From Collybia mongolica (lineage: Eukaryota > Basidiomycota > Agaricomycetes > Agaricales > Clitocybaceae): DNA of 64,000 nt. Under the pieces are notes generated by a model. The model ran no database searches and was not told the origin of the DNA. It was given only the letters and a program-made list of their open reading frames with translations. Location of the stretch: the NCBI GenBank assembly GCA_013420905.1, contig JAAXNY010000001.1, positions 558,001 to 622,000 on the forward strand, read 5' to 3'. The position numbers and the translations under genes are program-made. This document shows, piece by piece, positions 34,601-45,764 of the stretch; within the stretch, counting starts at the first letter, position 1; the number at the start of each line of letters is the position of its first letter.

Positions 34601-35704
34601 ATTATATATCATGCTTCGCACTTTCCTTCTTTTAGTCACCCCGTTTTCGGATTTCTTGATTCTATTTTCTCTTCTCTTTTTTTTTTTTTTTCTGTGTCTC
34701 TCATTGTTTCCCCTTTTAATTGTAAACAGCTCTGACCAATTCGCGCTTCCTTTGTTAGTTGTTCCCAAATTGGAGAGGCAACTTTGATGGATCTCGGCCA
34801 TCACTTGCAGGCCTGGACGGTGAAAGGGTGATTGGCGCCTTGGAGGGAGGCTTGATTGGGGAAAACGCAGTGACAGGCTTATTGCATTTAATTCGCGAAC
34901 CGGATGTGAGTGAAACGCACTGCTCTTCGGTAGTACAATGCACGATTCTAATGAACATGCAGTCCCATTTCCTCAAGGTCCCTTCGCTGCCTTTCCATTC
35001 CTTGATCAGCATCTTAAGTAAATTCCCGGCCGACGTGGACAGTAGGGTATTTTGGACCACGAGTGTCCGGGATATGTTGTATGGTGTGTCCGATAGCTTT
35101 GATGTATCAACTCTTGTGGACTAATCCCGACTCCATAATGTAGACGTTACTTACGGTTAATCGCACACCTTTTGCCATGGTGCCTTGCTCATTTCTATCT
35201 CTCACAGCTGCTGTTCAGGTTCTTCTCTCACGCATCAGCTCCGAGAAGCAAACGTCAACATCTTTTGTTGATGACGGCCAGTACCATATGGCTATAGTTT
35301 CGGACCTCGTCCGAACTGCGATGGACTGTCATGGTTAGTCCTAGACACTAACGCCCACACCTGTCACCATACTGATTTCTTCCCGGCATTCAGCATTTAC
35401 GGCCCAACAGATCAGCAAGTTCACAGAGCTTCTTGAATCGTGCTCCTTAACTTCCCTGATACCTGAGGTTAGGACGTCCAGATCAGGGTCCAGCGTCCGC
35501 TCCGCTACCAGCGAACCGAAAACTCCTGAAAACAGGGATATGTATGGACGCGTCTCCGCCGTTTCTTCGGCCACTGTTGAGGGGGAGGCACCAAAGCTGG
35601 CGTCTAATCCCGATGGGCAGGCTCTTGCAGATATTGCACGGGAGTTCGGCGTCGAGGCGCAGCTGGTGCAAGCTCTGGCACAGCGCCTAGTAGGGTTGTG
35701 TTGA
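31693..35704 (+). CDS. RING finger plus RRM protein
   Basis: A large multi-exon protein from MPSYSVPTSP at 31693 to the TGA at 35702-35704. The N-terminal half is Ser/Pro/Gln-rich and presumably disordered. The C3HC4 RING (33262-33400) reads CSVCLALH, then CGHPLCSGCL, then CAVCRKK. It is followed by an RRM-like domain (about 33742-33970): VVLRIDNVPW joined across an intron to DITPPQIKRWLQQPVERVHV and SHAYVEVADVAVAGRILRG. The C-terminal region (LFPNWRGNFDG, SHFLKVPSLPFHSLISILSK, FPADVDSRVFW, QALADIAREFGVEAQLVQAL) belongs to the same protein. The intron at 34097-34758 is 662 nt, more than ten times the usual size here, and holds a dispersed repeat. A ubiquitin ligase that binds RNA, or an RNA regulator, is plausible but unproven. 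Confidence 0.82.
34100..34740. repeat. Intronic copy of a dispersed repeat
   Basis: This fills the large intron of the RING/RRM gene. Parts match the intergenic segment 38690-39370, for example ATTCTTCGGTTCGGCG here (near 34228) and there (near 38837), and the GCCCTTGAT..TGATGT block at about 34450 and 39063. The copies are diverged and I cannot define ends, terminal repeats or target duplications. Confidence 0.55.
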
Positions 35705-38700
35705 ACACCGATGAGTCGTTTATGCTCGACCCGCATATTCACTTCCCGGACTCTTTGAACAAAATTTTCTCCCTTTTCTATTCACGTCCGCTATGCCGTT
35801 ATTGTCTATGTTTTCGCCACATTTTCTCGCTATCATTCTCCACGTTGAAATGGGCCTTTGGTACTTTGCTTTCGCTGTCGTTGTCGTCCCCTACAGTTGT
35901 CACAAAACTAATAGCTTTGCGTTTCCTTACATCACCCATCGTCACGACACACAACCTGTAGAAAATACCACAAAAATACTTCATGGACAGGATCAGTGGA
36001 CGTTCGAATCCCCTGCACTGATGTGGCTGACACCAGAAGGTCCGCATGAATATTCGTGTTCGAGACGCCATGACAGAGTTTTCGTTTTTATAAAGTAAGG
36101 TAATGTGCAATTTCAGGAGGTCAGGTTTGAAGCGATCTACAGTGAAATCAGTTCAAAACACATGAAGGGTAAAAAGAAACAAAGCAGTCTTATTGGGCTT
36201 GAATTTTCCTGCCTAAAAAACCGGCCCAAGGGACAAAACACCATAACCCACAGCGGAAACAGGAATAGTATAAGTTACAGATATAAAAATATGGAATGAA
36301 AGTCGACCGTTACGTTTATTGGACTCGAGTTTGCTGATCATGAAGAGATTGAAGGACCTCTGTGGAAGCGCCATCCCATGATAGCACTCGGGTGTCCTCT
36401 AATTCCTGTTAAATTCGGATTTATATGTCCCCAGTGCTGTAGAAATGGGCAACGTTGCAGCATACAACATGAATGATCAGATACTCTGGTGATGGAACCT
36501 AGGGCGTTTCCGAGGGTTTGGTTCCGTAACCGTCAGGGCAGATGTCCAAAAGCGACTCGCAAAACGACTGGTCGAAGCGTGGTAGCTATAAGTAACGCTA
36601 GTGTCCTGGAAACGCTCGGCATGGTACTGATAAATTAAAGGGTAGAGTAGCTTAACGTGGGTTCGAAGCAGAGCCTGATGCTATCAAAGTAGACATGCGC
36701 AGCACGTTGCAGCGTTAGTGTTTCCAACACGGTGTATGCCCTTGTCGTTCAGATATAAAGGGAATGCCAAGTATGCGAAACGGTATACGGCTTCCCAGGA
36801 GCCTATTGGTTCCTATACGTGCGTGCCGCGAGCAAAACCCTGTATAAAGGATGAAAAACACACCCTGTGAGTACTGCCAAACGGCCGCTGCCGGCAGCAT
36901 CTGCCTCGCTCTTAAATTCGGTGTCGTGTTTCATCCCCGATACCCACTCTTCATCGTATTTCCCCATAAGACAGCGGGAGCCGTCGCATATTAAGACCTA
37001 AAATATCTATAAAAGCCGGGAAGAAAGGGAATTCAAAAGGCAGCCCGAAGTTTAGTTGGTTGGTGGCTCCGTGGGCTCTCCCGTGTCACATCCGTCATTG
37101 CGTTAGAATGGGACCGAGAGGAAACCATGGAACTCGAGAGGGTGTATGTCTATTTCCTGTGTTTGACCGTCCAAGAATATTTAGTTAAACACCAAGTACT
37201 CACAGGCAAAAATATGATTGTCGTAAAAATACTGTCCAACAGCTATAACATTTCTCCTTGACCCTCGCAGGCGATGATTGCTTTAGCAACCACTAAGAGG
37301 GCCTTTACTTGAAGGTCCTTCTAACGTCAGCCTGAGTTATCCAACAATTTTGATACATATTAACTTCTCTTAATTGATCATGAGATCGCCAGAAGATTGA
37401 CCCCAAATATTCTCTCGCCATCTTTGAAGCCCCAATCAACTGGATCGGATTTTCCAAATTGGTCCGGCAGGAGGAAGAGAGATTCCCAGTTGATCGCGTT
37501 TACCATGTTGGAATGATGAGTGCGTGGCGCAAGGCACGAAGTTTGGAGAACGGTTAACACCGGTACTCCCCGGAACAAACAAGGCTAAACTTGGAAACCG
37601 TCCAACTTCAGAAGAAAGACAAATCGAACTAGTTTCGTTACACTGCGGCGGCGGCATCCTTTCCCCTCAAGAAAAACGTGGTGAAAACGAGGCAGAAAAA
37701 AAGGTAGTTCCTGTAGCAATGCGCATTTATATTTCCTTACATGAGCCTTATGATTGCAAAAAACGTCGGCACGGCTGCGACGTTAACTTGCGCGACCTTT
37801 TTACACGTTTGGTACAAAGGGTAGGCATTTTGTCCCTTTAGGTATGTTAGAATCTCCGATACAATTCGATCGCGTCTCCAGTGTCTGACAGGCTGCTTCC
37901 CTCCGTTTCCATAGATTCGTTTAAACAAAGAGATCTGTCCACCGACGAAAAAAACTATAAACACTGACCATCAGTTCCGTAATCAGGTCCACTATCAAGA
38001 TGACGATAATTAACTAGTAGACCTTGGTGGGAACCTGACGTTAGGATGACGATAATCTTTCACATACAGATAGTGAAGGGCTCGTGGCCAGTCCTCAGCT
38101 ACAGCCTTTTTTTGTTCCGTTGTCCTGGGGGGGCTGCGGTGGTGGGCCCGGCAGTACGCTTTGAACAGTACGTGTACCACAAGACCTTGCTAGTTCCCCT
38201 AACTCCAAAAAGTTAGTTTCTCCTAGTGTCCTTGTGCGGGAGCTTTCCCAAAAGATACTCCATTAGGAGCTTTGCTGAAAGCGTCGAGTATTGTTCCCAT
38301 GTTCAGCACTGAGCTCCCGGCCTTGACAGGAATGTACGCGATTCTCAGGGGGGGCGAGTATCCACTCCACAGCTCCCGCATTTCGGCGCATCGCCCGACC
38401 TAATATTCTTGTTATCAATGTGGCCGCAGCCACGTTGTTGGTTCACAGCACTGGCGCCGTCTACCGCTGAGAGAATGAAGTGTAATGCTTTTTTTTACCA
38501 TCATTCAGCTTCTGGCGCGGTAAAATAACCTGAAAAAAATCTGTAAAGGTGCTGCGCGCGTCCCGGCGCCTATGTATACCAGCAATACTACTTTCTTACA
38601 CAGAAACCCTCCCTATTGATATGTGTCCTGAGCGCTATTCCAGAACTGTGTCGTAAGCAGGGAAATTTGTAACGAACGAGGCAGCACGCCTGGGGATAAC

Positions 38701-39790
38701 AAATGGCCAGGGAGAAAAGGGTTGTTAGCAACGTTCGAAACGCGTCTTCCCTTTTTCCCTGTCTTTACTCGCTGATATTCCTGTTCAATGTCCTCACCTA
38801 GCCCGGCGCTTAGGGTTCGCATTTCCGGTCTCTGATTCTTCGGTTCGGCGTCGCTATCCCTCGGACACGGTTTTTCTGGTGGTTGTCCTCGCGAAACAGC
38901 CCGTTTCACCTCCCACTTCCTTTTCGCGATCCCACCTCGCCTTCTTTTTTTTTTTTCGGCTTTCTTCTCAGAAGCCAGAGCCACGATCTTGACATCGCAT
39001 CACGTTCACCCAATCCTCTTTAGTTATGTCTAATATGTCGAACTTTGGCACTATTTCGTGGTGCCCTTGATTCTGATGTGAAGGAATCTATTCTTGTCTC
39101 CGTCCAGCGAACTCTTCACCTTTTCACATCCCACATTCTCTCCCTTTGGACATTCTTTTGTTCTTTTGTCGTTACTATACAACCAAATTGACACTTTCGA
39201 CGTGATATCACTGGAGCCCGCCACTTGTCTGGGTGTGGTTTGCATCCTTTCTTCTATCAGTATGTATATTTGGGCATTGATCAAGATTCTTCCGGGCTTC
39301 CCCAACCCTTGCACTGACACCCACTGCCACGCACTAAACGCGAAACCCACTACTGGCTACCTCAACATATGACTGTAGCGAACATTAGATAGATTTTATC
39401 CCCGGAGCTCTTCAGAACCATTGGAGTCGGGCCCGGACATTAAACTCTCACCACTGCCACGGCATTCCGCGTTCACGGTTCAGAATTCGTGAAGTTTTTG
39501 AGTCATGTTCCTTGTCCACTTTGGCACTATCATAGTACTCGCATCAAGGCCCACTGCGGGCATTACTATAGAACCGAGATCTGGTGGCACGGAGGCACTA
39601 AGCCTACCTTACGACTCTAGCAGCCCTAACGGCAAGCAGGCATCGCTCAGATTCGTTGTGACATTTTAAATGTCAAGTAAAATTGAAATACACAAGCGCG
39701 AAATGGGTACATGAGGACTAGTCTTAGCAAAGTAAAGTTAAACAGGCTGAGCTGAATATGTTTGGTGGGAATACAACATTGTTTTATTGA
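35705..39790. other. 4.1 kb without a supported gene
   Basis: Frames here are short. A minus-strand fragment at 37378-37510 (NAINWESLFLLPDQFGKSD, then WGFKDGERIFGVNLLAIS) is protein-like but isolated and probably a relic. The segment 38690-39370 is the second copy of the repeat found at 34100-34740. Confidence 0.5.
38690..39370. repeat. Intergenic copy of the dispersed repeat
   Basis: Similar in blocks and in order to 34100-34740. An open plus-strand frame at 39094-39372 with a hydrophobic stretch (CLGVVCILSSISMYIWALIK) lies within it, suggesting that the repeat unit may derive from a decayed gene or element that once encoded a membrane protein. Confidence 0.5.
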
Positions 39791-41010
39791 TCAACAGTAC
39801 AACTCTATGTATTCAAGAATAGCAATGACTTCTCCTATAGATGGTCGGTCCCCCGGATTTCGGGACCAACAACTTCGAAGGCACTCCCAGAGCTCGTCGC
39901 AGATCCCACTGGCCGGTCGGTCAAGGTGAAGATGTCCGACAAGAAGTATTTTTGCAACCGCTTGAATAGCAGGGACGTTCTGAAACGGACGACTTTCAGT
40001 GAAGATCTAGAATCTGTTCGTCAACCCAAACAGGAACCTGATTGGCAGAAGTACTGACCGCAAAGATCGTCGATGCCAAGGCGTAGACGTCCATCGCAGC
40101 GGTAGGTGGGACGAATGCGTCTGCTTGAAGGAATTCTGGGGCCTGGTAGAGCGTCGACTCAATGACCGGCCCCGTGAGCTGAGGGTAGAGGTGTCTGGCT
40201 AACGTGTAAATGCCGGCATCGGTGAGCGTGGCCCCGCCCCGGTCTGTAACGAATATGTTCCCCTGTACGTCTCGATTCAACGTTCAACGAACCAGAAAAG
40301 CGAGCGGTGTGACGTACAGGGTATATATTACCGTGAACGACGTTGTGATTATGAAGGTGTTCGACAGCCTCTGCGAGCTGCACAGCCTGGAGAAAATTTT
40401 AAGATCAATCGATTGAGGGCAGTGCAATATTTACGTACCAGTTTGATCTTTGAATGAACAGATCTGCTCCGAACATATGCTAAGATACCCTCAGATTCGA
40501 ACCAAGGGGACAGGAAGGCTGTAGTCGGACGCATCTGACCACCAGTACCCTCATGCAACAGAACAGGGACATTGGGCGTAATGTGCCGATGTTGGCATGC
40601 CATAGGATTCGCATGGTACTGGTTGACCGAGGCGTGGAGTATCTGGAGCTGTGGATTCAGTGGCGTGCAACAGCGGAAGGTTTTGTGTTCCTCACGTCGT
40701 CAGTGGCCTCCTGCGACCTCTTTGTTCGGAAGAACTTGATGCGTTGCTGTTAAATCGCCAATGCTTCAGATAATGATCAAGTGGCATGAGTTGGTCACTG
40801 ACATCTTGGACAAAGGGCGCCCCGACTGAAGCTGCCAACTCTGCTGATAAGTGCGCCACAAAGCTGTAGGCACCCTCGTGATACAACGGAACATCTCCAG
40901 TAAATCCCGCCAGCTTGACCTTCACTTGCCGTACAACCTAGACAGACGTCAGTGTAGTCGATAAGATAGGTGCTGGGCCGTACGTTTTCGTTGTGGGGAA
41001 AAGTAGACAT
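39791..41010 (-). CDS. Protein-kinase-like protein with unusual catalytic loop
   Basis: The start at 41010 (MSTFPHNEN) splices to VVRQVKVKLAGFTGDVPLYH; the stop is TGA at 39793-39791. Kinase-fold marks are FLSPWFESEGILAYV (hinge region), QLAEAVEHLHNHNVVH (helix before the catalytic loop), VQGNIFVTDRGGATLTDAG (catalytic and metal loops), STLYQAPEFLQ with DVYALASTIF (APE region and F helix) and ELWECLRSCWSRNPGDRPS (RDRPS-like end). The same layout is common in mushroom tyrosine-kinase-like proteins. The catalytic loop is split by an intron at about 40285-40332, and the best splice reads VVHDVQGN, one residue short of the usual HGD. DFG appears as DAG, and I cannot find a clear glycine loop or VAIK lysine. 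It may be a weak or inactive kinase. Confidence 0.7.
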
Positions 41011-44000
41011 TGTCGTAGGAATTGCAAGCCGCGTGGGGGAATGAGGGGAAAAAGGTGGTCGGTTGGCAAACGGATTTTATACATTTACCATCGGGCCAAA
41101 CAAAAAGAACTGAGGCAGAGGATTGGATGGGTATAATTATACGACTCGTGACTGTCACATCAGGTAAGTAGCAAGAACTGGGTTTCGACGTACTTCTGTG
41201 AATTCGATTATCCGATCTACCATCAACTATTAAGCTTCGTCAACATAGAGCGAGCAGGGCCATAATTACGTCGATCACCGGACCACATACCGACACTGGT
41301 CTTCGAGTTTTGGGTGAAACTTATGTTATAATTCGGGTCCCGTAAAAAAGCCAAACGAAGCGGAATAGCGCATGGCCAGTGCATCCGAATTACAATGTGG
41401 AGACTGGCGGGAAAGACTTCTCAAAAATCGCCGGAATAAGCGTTGAACAGAATAACAAAGTCTAAGGCCGAATTGACTTTTTGAACTAGTGTATGGATGT
41501 CAAAAGGAGGCTCAGGGATGACGGTCATGGTGTTGACCACCGTTGTAGATGGGGGATCTCTAATCGCCAGGCCCAAAGATGGCGCGCGACACCTAAACTC
41601 CACCAATAGCCTGATTTTTGATCGGGGTTCAGGTGGTCAGTGCGTGTGTTTTTTATCTAAACAGGAGAGGGATATGTTTTTTTTAAAAGAAAGATCCGGG
41701 TACTGCGTGATCGAATCAGGATTATTAAGGTTTGAGAGGGTGAAAAGTGACTTTGGACCCACTATCGTAAAGTATGATACGTGGCTTGCAACCATGCGTT
41801 GAAAAGAGTTGCTAATCGTGTTCTTGTTGAATACAAACGCATGCATGACCCTGGCCAAGCATTCGCGTTGCGGTGATCAGGGTCAACCGATACAAAGTTG
41901 CCTTGAAAATTGTCGGCTTTATTTTTTTGGTCTCCGTCCATTAGTTGATTCGCCGGGCTCAAGGCAGCGTCATCCAGTCTGTAAACAAGATAGCCTCAAC
42001 GATTCATGAGCTGCGATTTTGCCGAGCCACAGACTGGGAGACGGACATAGCCAGAAGGATGATAGCGTTTCAAGCGAAAATTGAGGGCTCTAATCGGTTA
42101 TGAGCGCCAGATAGAAGATGCAGTTATGAAGAACGCCACCCGATACCACAATAGTCTCGTATGATGCCAGAGATGTTTCACCGAGCCTTGACTAGGGAGG
42201 CTTCAATGGTGAGTGCTTCAACACCGTGAGATTTGATCGGGGACCCTTCACAACGATGGTGAGTCAGTGGTTGGAATTTTACATTCCCTCCAATTAGAAA
42301 ACATGGGTGTCGGGGTGCTCCGAGGCGAGGTGGTGGCGTTTCCGATCACCACATGGCAATCGATCGACGAGTATCATACGAATTTTGCAAGACGCCCGTC
42401 GGCCCTGTACCTACGACCGACGAGGGTGCAATGGAAGCACGCCATCTGGTTTGATCAGCCACGTGGCTTGGGGGACACAGGGTTGAGTAGACAGGAAATG
42501 TCCAGTTGCTAGGTTTTGGGTCCGGGATTCAGGTTCTACGACGCGTGTTGCTTCATATGATGCAGCTAGTAATTATTTTTTATGTTCCGCTGAATACTAT
42601 TTATCAAGGAGGCACTAGAAATGATCAGAAACCGACGCTTACATCGTAAAATTCTTTCGTCCGATAACTAGGTCCCTAATATTAGGCCAAAACAAAGAAT
42701 CGCATAAGTGCTTCCAGTTCGCCGTTGAACATACATGGCGTCAATATATACATCCTAGGACGTAAGGAGATAGATGTCTTTATGGGTGGGGTTGGATGTA
42801 TCTTCTTCCATTGGCGTTCGGTGGTGGATCAGATCGTCGGTGACATCAGGAGCCTCCCGCCTTGACTGTGATCTGTCCCCCGGAAGGACTGTCGACTTGC
42901 GAACCTGTTGTCCGCCGAGCGTCGTGGTGATTGTATGAGCTTCTCTCTTCATACGTTCCACGGAGTCATCGGATACACGCAGCCCGTGTGACTCGTATCG
43001 GAGTATCCCCATCGCCTTATGTCCTTGCCGTTAGGCGCTGGGGAAGAGGCCAGCGTACCGAAGGCGATAAGGGTCAAGGGCGGCTAGGCGCCTAAACTCG
43101 TGCTCATTTCGAGCAGGTCGACTGTTGTAATATATGGGAAAGTTGTTTTGATTGTGTAAGCCTGTGAAGTAGTAAAGTTATTTCAGGGCCTCGCAACGAG
43201 TGTAGTTGCACATTCAAAGTACAAGCACGGCCCGAAGGCCGCATTGTGGGAGGCTCAGGATCCCAGGCGCCTACAGAGAAAGACAAATATATAAGACGCT
43301 GGGCTGTGTTGGCCTCCAAAGCTTGATAGTGGTGAGCGATGGGACTCAGACAAAACGGTAGCAAATTCAGCGGCCACACAGAAATAAACAGATACAAACA
43401 GGTTCAAGCTGAACGTTGTTGAACGTTCAGCGTCCACGACTGCCACTTCACGAATGTTGTCTTTATTCACATTGAATCGTCAGTTACCGCGCATTTCTTA
43501 AAAATGACATCCCCTACTTACTAAACCTTTCAACACCCGGTCTTTCCCAACAATATCAATCATGTCATGGGGCGTCTGATTGTTGATCCGAATCTGACCA
43601 ACTGGCCAACGACTACAGGCTTTCCAGCCCGATTCTAGACCACGTATGTATTTGAGGTATCCCATTCGCGTTGCCATCTTGTCGAGAGCGGCATCATTGG
43701 TTTCAATACTTTGCCAACGGAGTCTGGGTGGGGGTTGGTACATTGGACATCTGAACAATGATGTTCTGAGGTGGGGCTGGCATTCGCTTTGGTATATGAC
43801 ATCCTTAATTTCATACGAATTCCCGAAGAGGGCTCGCTGCAGGGTTCCCGCAAAACATAGGCGGTTTCGGGATTTGCTGTTTTGCGTGACAGGGAACGTC
43901 AGATATCGGAGGATGTGGAGTGATATGCCAAGGTGCGTAATATTTATTTTTATATTTGAAGTTGCATCTTAGGGCCTAGACTTGACAGGAGCCATCTAGA

Positions 44001-44153
44001 GCGCCGCGGCCTTGTAACGATGTCCTGTTGCAACCGTGACTGACGGGGGGCTAGGCGTTATATATGTGGTTGTCCAGTAACTGTGGGCGATACCCCAAGT
44101 CCTGAATCCTCCCTTTTCTCCAACACTCTAGCTGCAACAATATCTTCTTGACC
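41011..44153. other. 3.1 kb without a supported gene
   Basis: Minus-strand frames at 43498-43853 (LRWQSIETNDAALDKMATRM, then NNQTPHDMIDIVGKDRVL) look protein-like, but I recognise no family and cannot build a gene. A TATATA stretch near 44059 lies about 95 bases before the BTB start codon. Confidence 0.4.
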
Positions 44154-45331
44154 ATGTCAGCAAACGACTCTCTAGATTTTGAGGATGGCGACGTTGTCCT
44201 TGCGCTCGCAAAGCGCAAGTATCGCGTCCATAAAGCAATTCTCAGTCAAAAATCGTCGGTGTTTGCTGAAATGTTGGCCGCGCCACCGCAACCCAAAAGC
44301 CCTGTCTATAATCGTCTTGCCTCCGGACGCCCTGCATCGATGCGTTTTAACTTCGAATCAATAGAGAAACAGATGCAGTACGCGGCATTGCCCACTTTAC
44401 AACTCCATGACAAGCATGAATCTTTCACATTATTCCTCCATGCATTATATGATGATCCGTATGTTTCTCGTGTCTTCTCCTAGGCTTTCCTGACACCGTA
44501 AAATTCTATAGCCTACATATTTACTTCCCCAAACTCGCGAAAAACACTATGTTCCTTATCTCAGGAGTTATGGATCTGGTCGACAAGTACAACGTATCTC
44601 AAACTGAGATGCGGACCAAGTTCTTCCCTTTCATCGAACAGGACTGGCCTACGACACTCGCGGCATGGGATGAAAATGAGCTGTTTGTCCACCATTTGAA
44701 AGAGGAGCTCGAGAAATCCTCGCAACTCGAAATGCTCGACGAGAAGCTACCAGAACCCGCCTCGATTCTGCGCTTTGCTCACGCCTACACCCTCAAAGCG
44801 CAGGTAGTTCAGGAGGTGCCCAGTTATATCCCGGCGGCAATGTATCATCTTTCTCGACTGCCACCCTACGCAGATCCTGATGACATTGAGCGTCATGGGC
44901 ATGATGTTGAAGAAGGAATGCGAACCGCAAAACGGACTTTCCTTTCGCACCAGGATTTCGTTTGCCTCCACCACGGGATCTACAACTTCCACCTTGCGGC
45001 ATCGCGCATCGCCTTTATCGATTTCCCGAAGGAGGCGGAGAAGTTCGCGGGTGTTCCTGCCTCTGAGAAAAGGGCGATGGAGTTATGGTGGCGGAGTGTG
45101 GGGATAAAGAGTTTACTGGGGCCTGATAGGATGGATTTGCTTGCTGAGTTGAAGGATCTAATGGAGGCACTTGGTGAACAAGGAACAAGCGACCGAGAAG
45201 TGGGGATTTTGCGCCAAGGGACAAACAGGCCCTATCGGAACGCCATGCGAGCGTACCTGAAGAGAGAAAGGGAAGCCCTTTGGAACTCGCTTGCTGAGCA
45301 TTTTTCTCTGAACGAGTTCTTTTATCGATGA
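44154..45331 (+). CDS. BTB/POZ-domain protein 1
   Basis: Two exons, 44154-44458 and 44512-45331, give 374 residues. The start MSANDSLDFEDGDVVLALAK is the ATG nearest the domain. The BTB part is DGDVVLALAKRKYRVHKAIL, SSVFAEMLAAPP, TLQLHDKHESFTLFLHALYD, and across the intron PLHIYFPKLAKN, ISGVMDLVDKYNVSQTEMR. This is the fold that lets such proteins dimerise or bind cullin-3. The C-terminal part (PSYIPAAMYHLSRLPPYA, CLHHGIYNFHLAASRIAF, ALWNSLAEHFSLNEFFYR) follows the pattern of mushroom BTB proteins that carry a short helical or F-box-like tail. Large expansions of these genes occur in Agaricomycetes; partners and function are unknown. The insert between SSVFAEML and TLQLHD is longer than usual. 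Confidence 0.82.
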
Positions 45332-45764
45332 TGATACATACCGTACCTAATGATATTGTTACCAGAGATGTCTTGCAATGTAGAATATATACTAGATATG
45401 GCCTAGGGTAATATCAGTCCTATACAACTTGGTTGTGTTGATTTCGCTTTGGCGTCGCCTTTTGAGGCGGCAAATCACGTGACCCGGTTTTTACCTGAGC
45501 CTCCTAGCCCTGCGATGGCAGTTGGTAGCGCTTGTTTTTCATCTTTTACGCCATTCTATGAGCTCGCCGTTTCTTATCTTCTTCAAGGACCTATAACCTA
45601 TCTAGGAGTGGCAGGCGTAACCAGCCTGCCAAGCTCTTGAAAGCTGGTGGTGGTTAAACGACATTAACGAATCTCCAAGCACATAAATCTGGGACATCAA
45701 CATTCATCGAGGACACACAGAACGAACGCCAACCAACGATCTTGGTCACCTCGAAAGTAACACT
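45332..45764. other. Short intergenic promoter region
   Basis: 433 bases before the next gene, with no coding signal that I can support. Confidence 0.5.

Noticed and set aside
34095..34805. Open frames inside the large intron
   Set aside because: Flanking exons join cleanly over them (SD to LFPNWRG), and the text is low-complexity T-rich DNA.
43498..43972. Minus-strand protein-like frames near 43500-43850
   Set aside because: No recognised family and no complete gene model; may be a relic.
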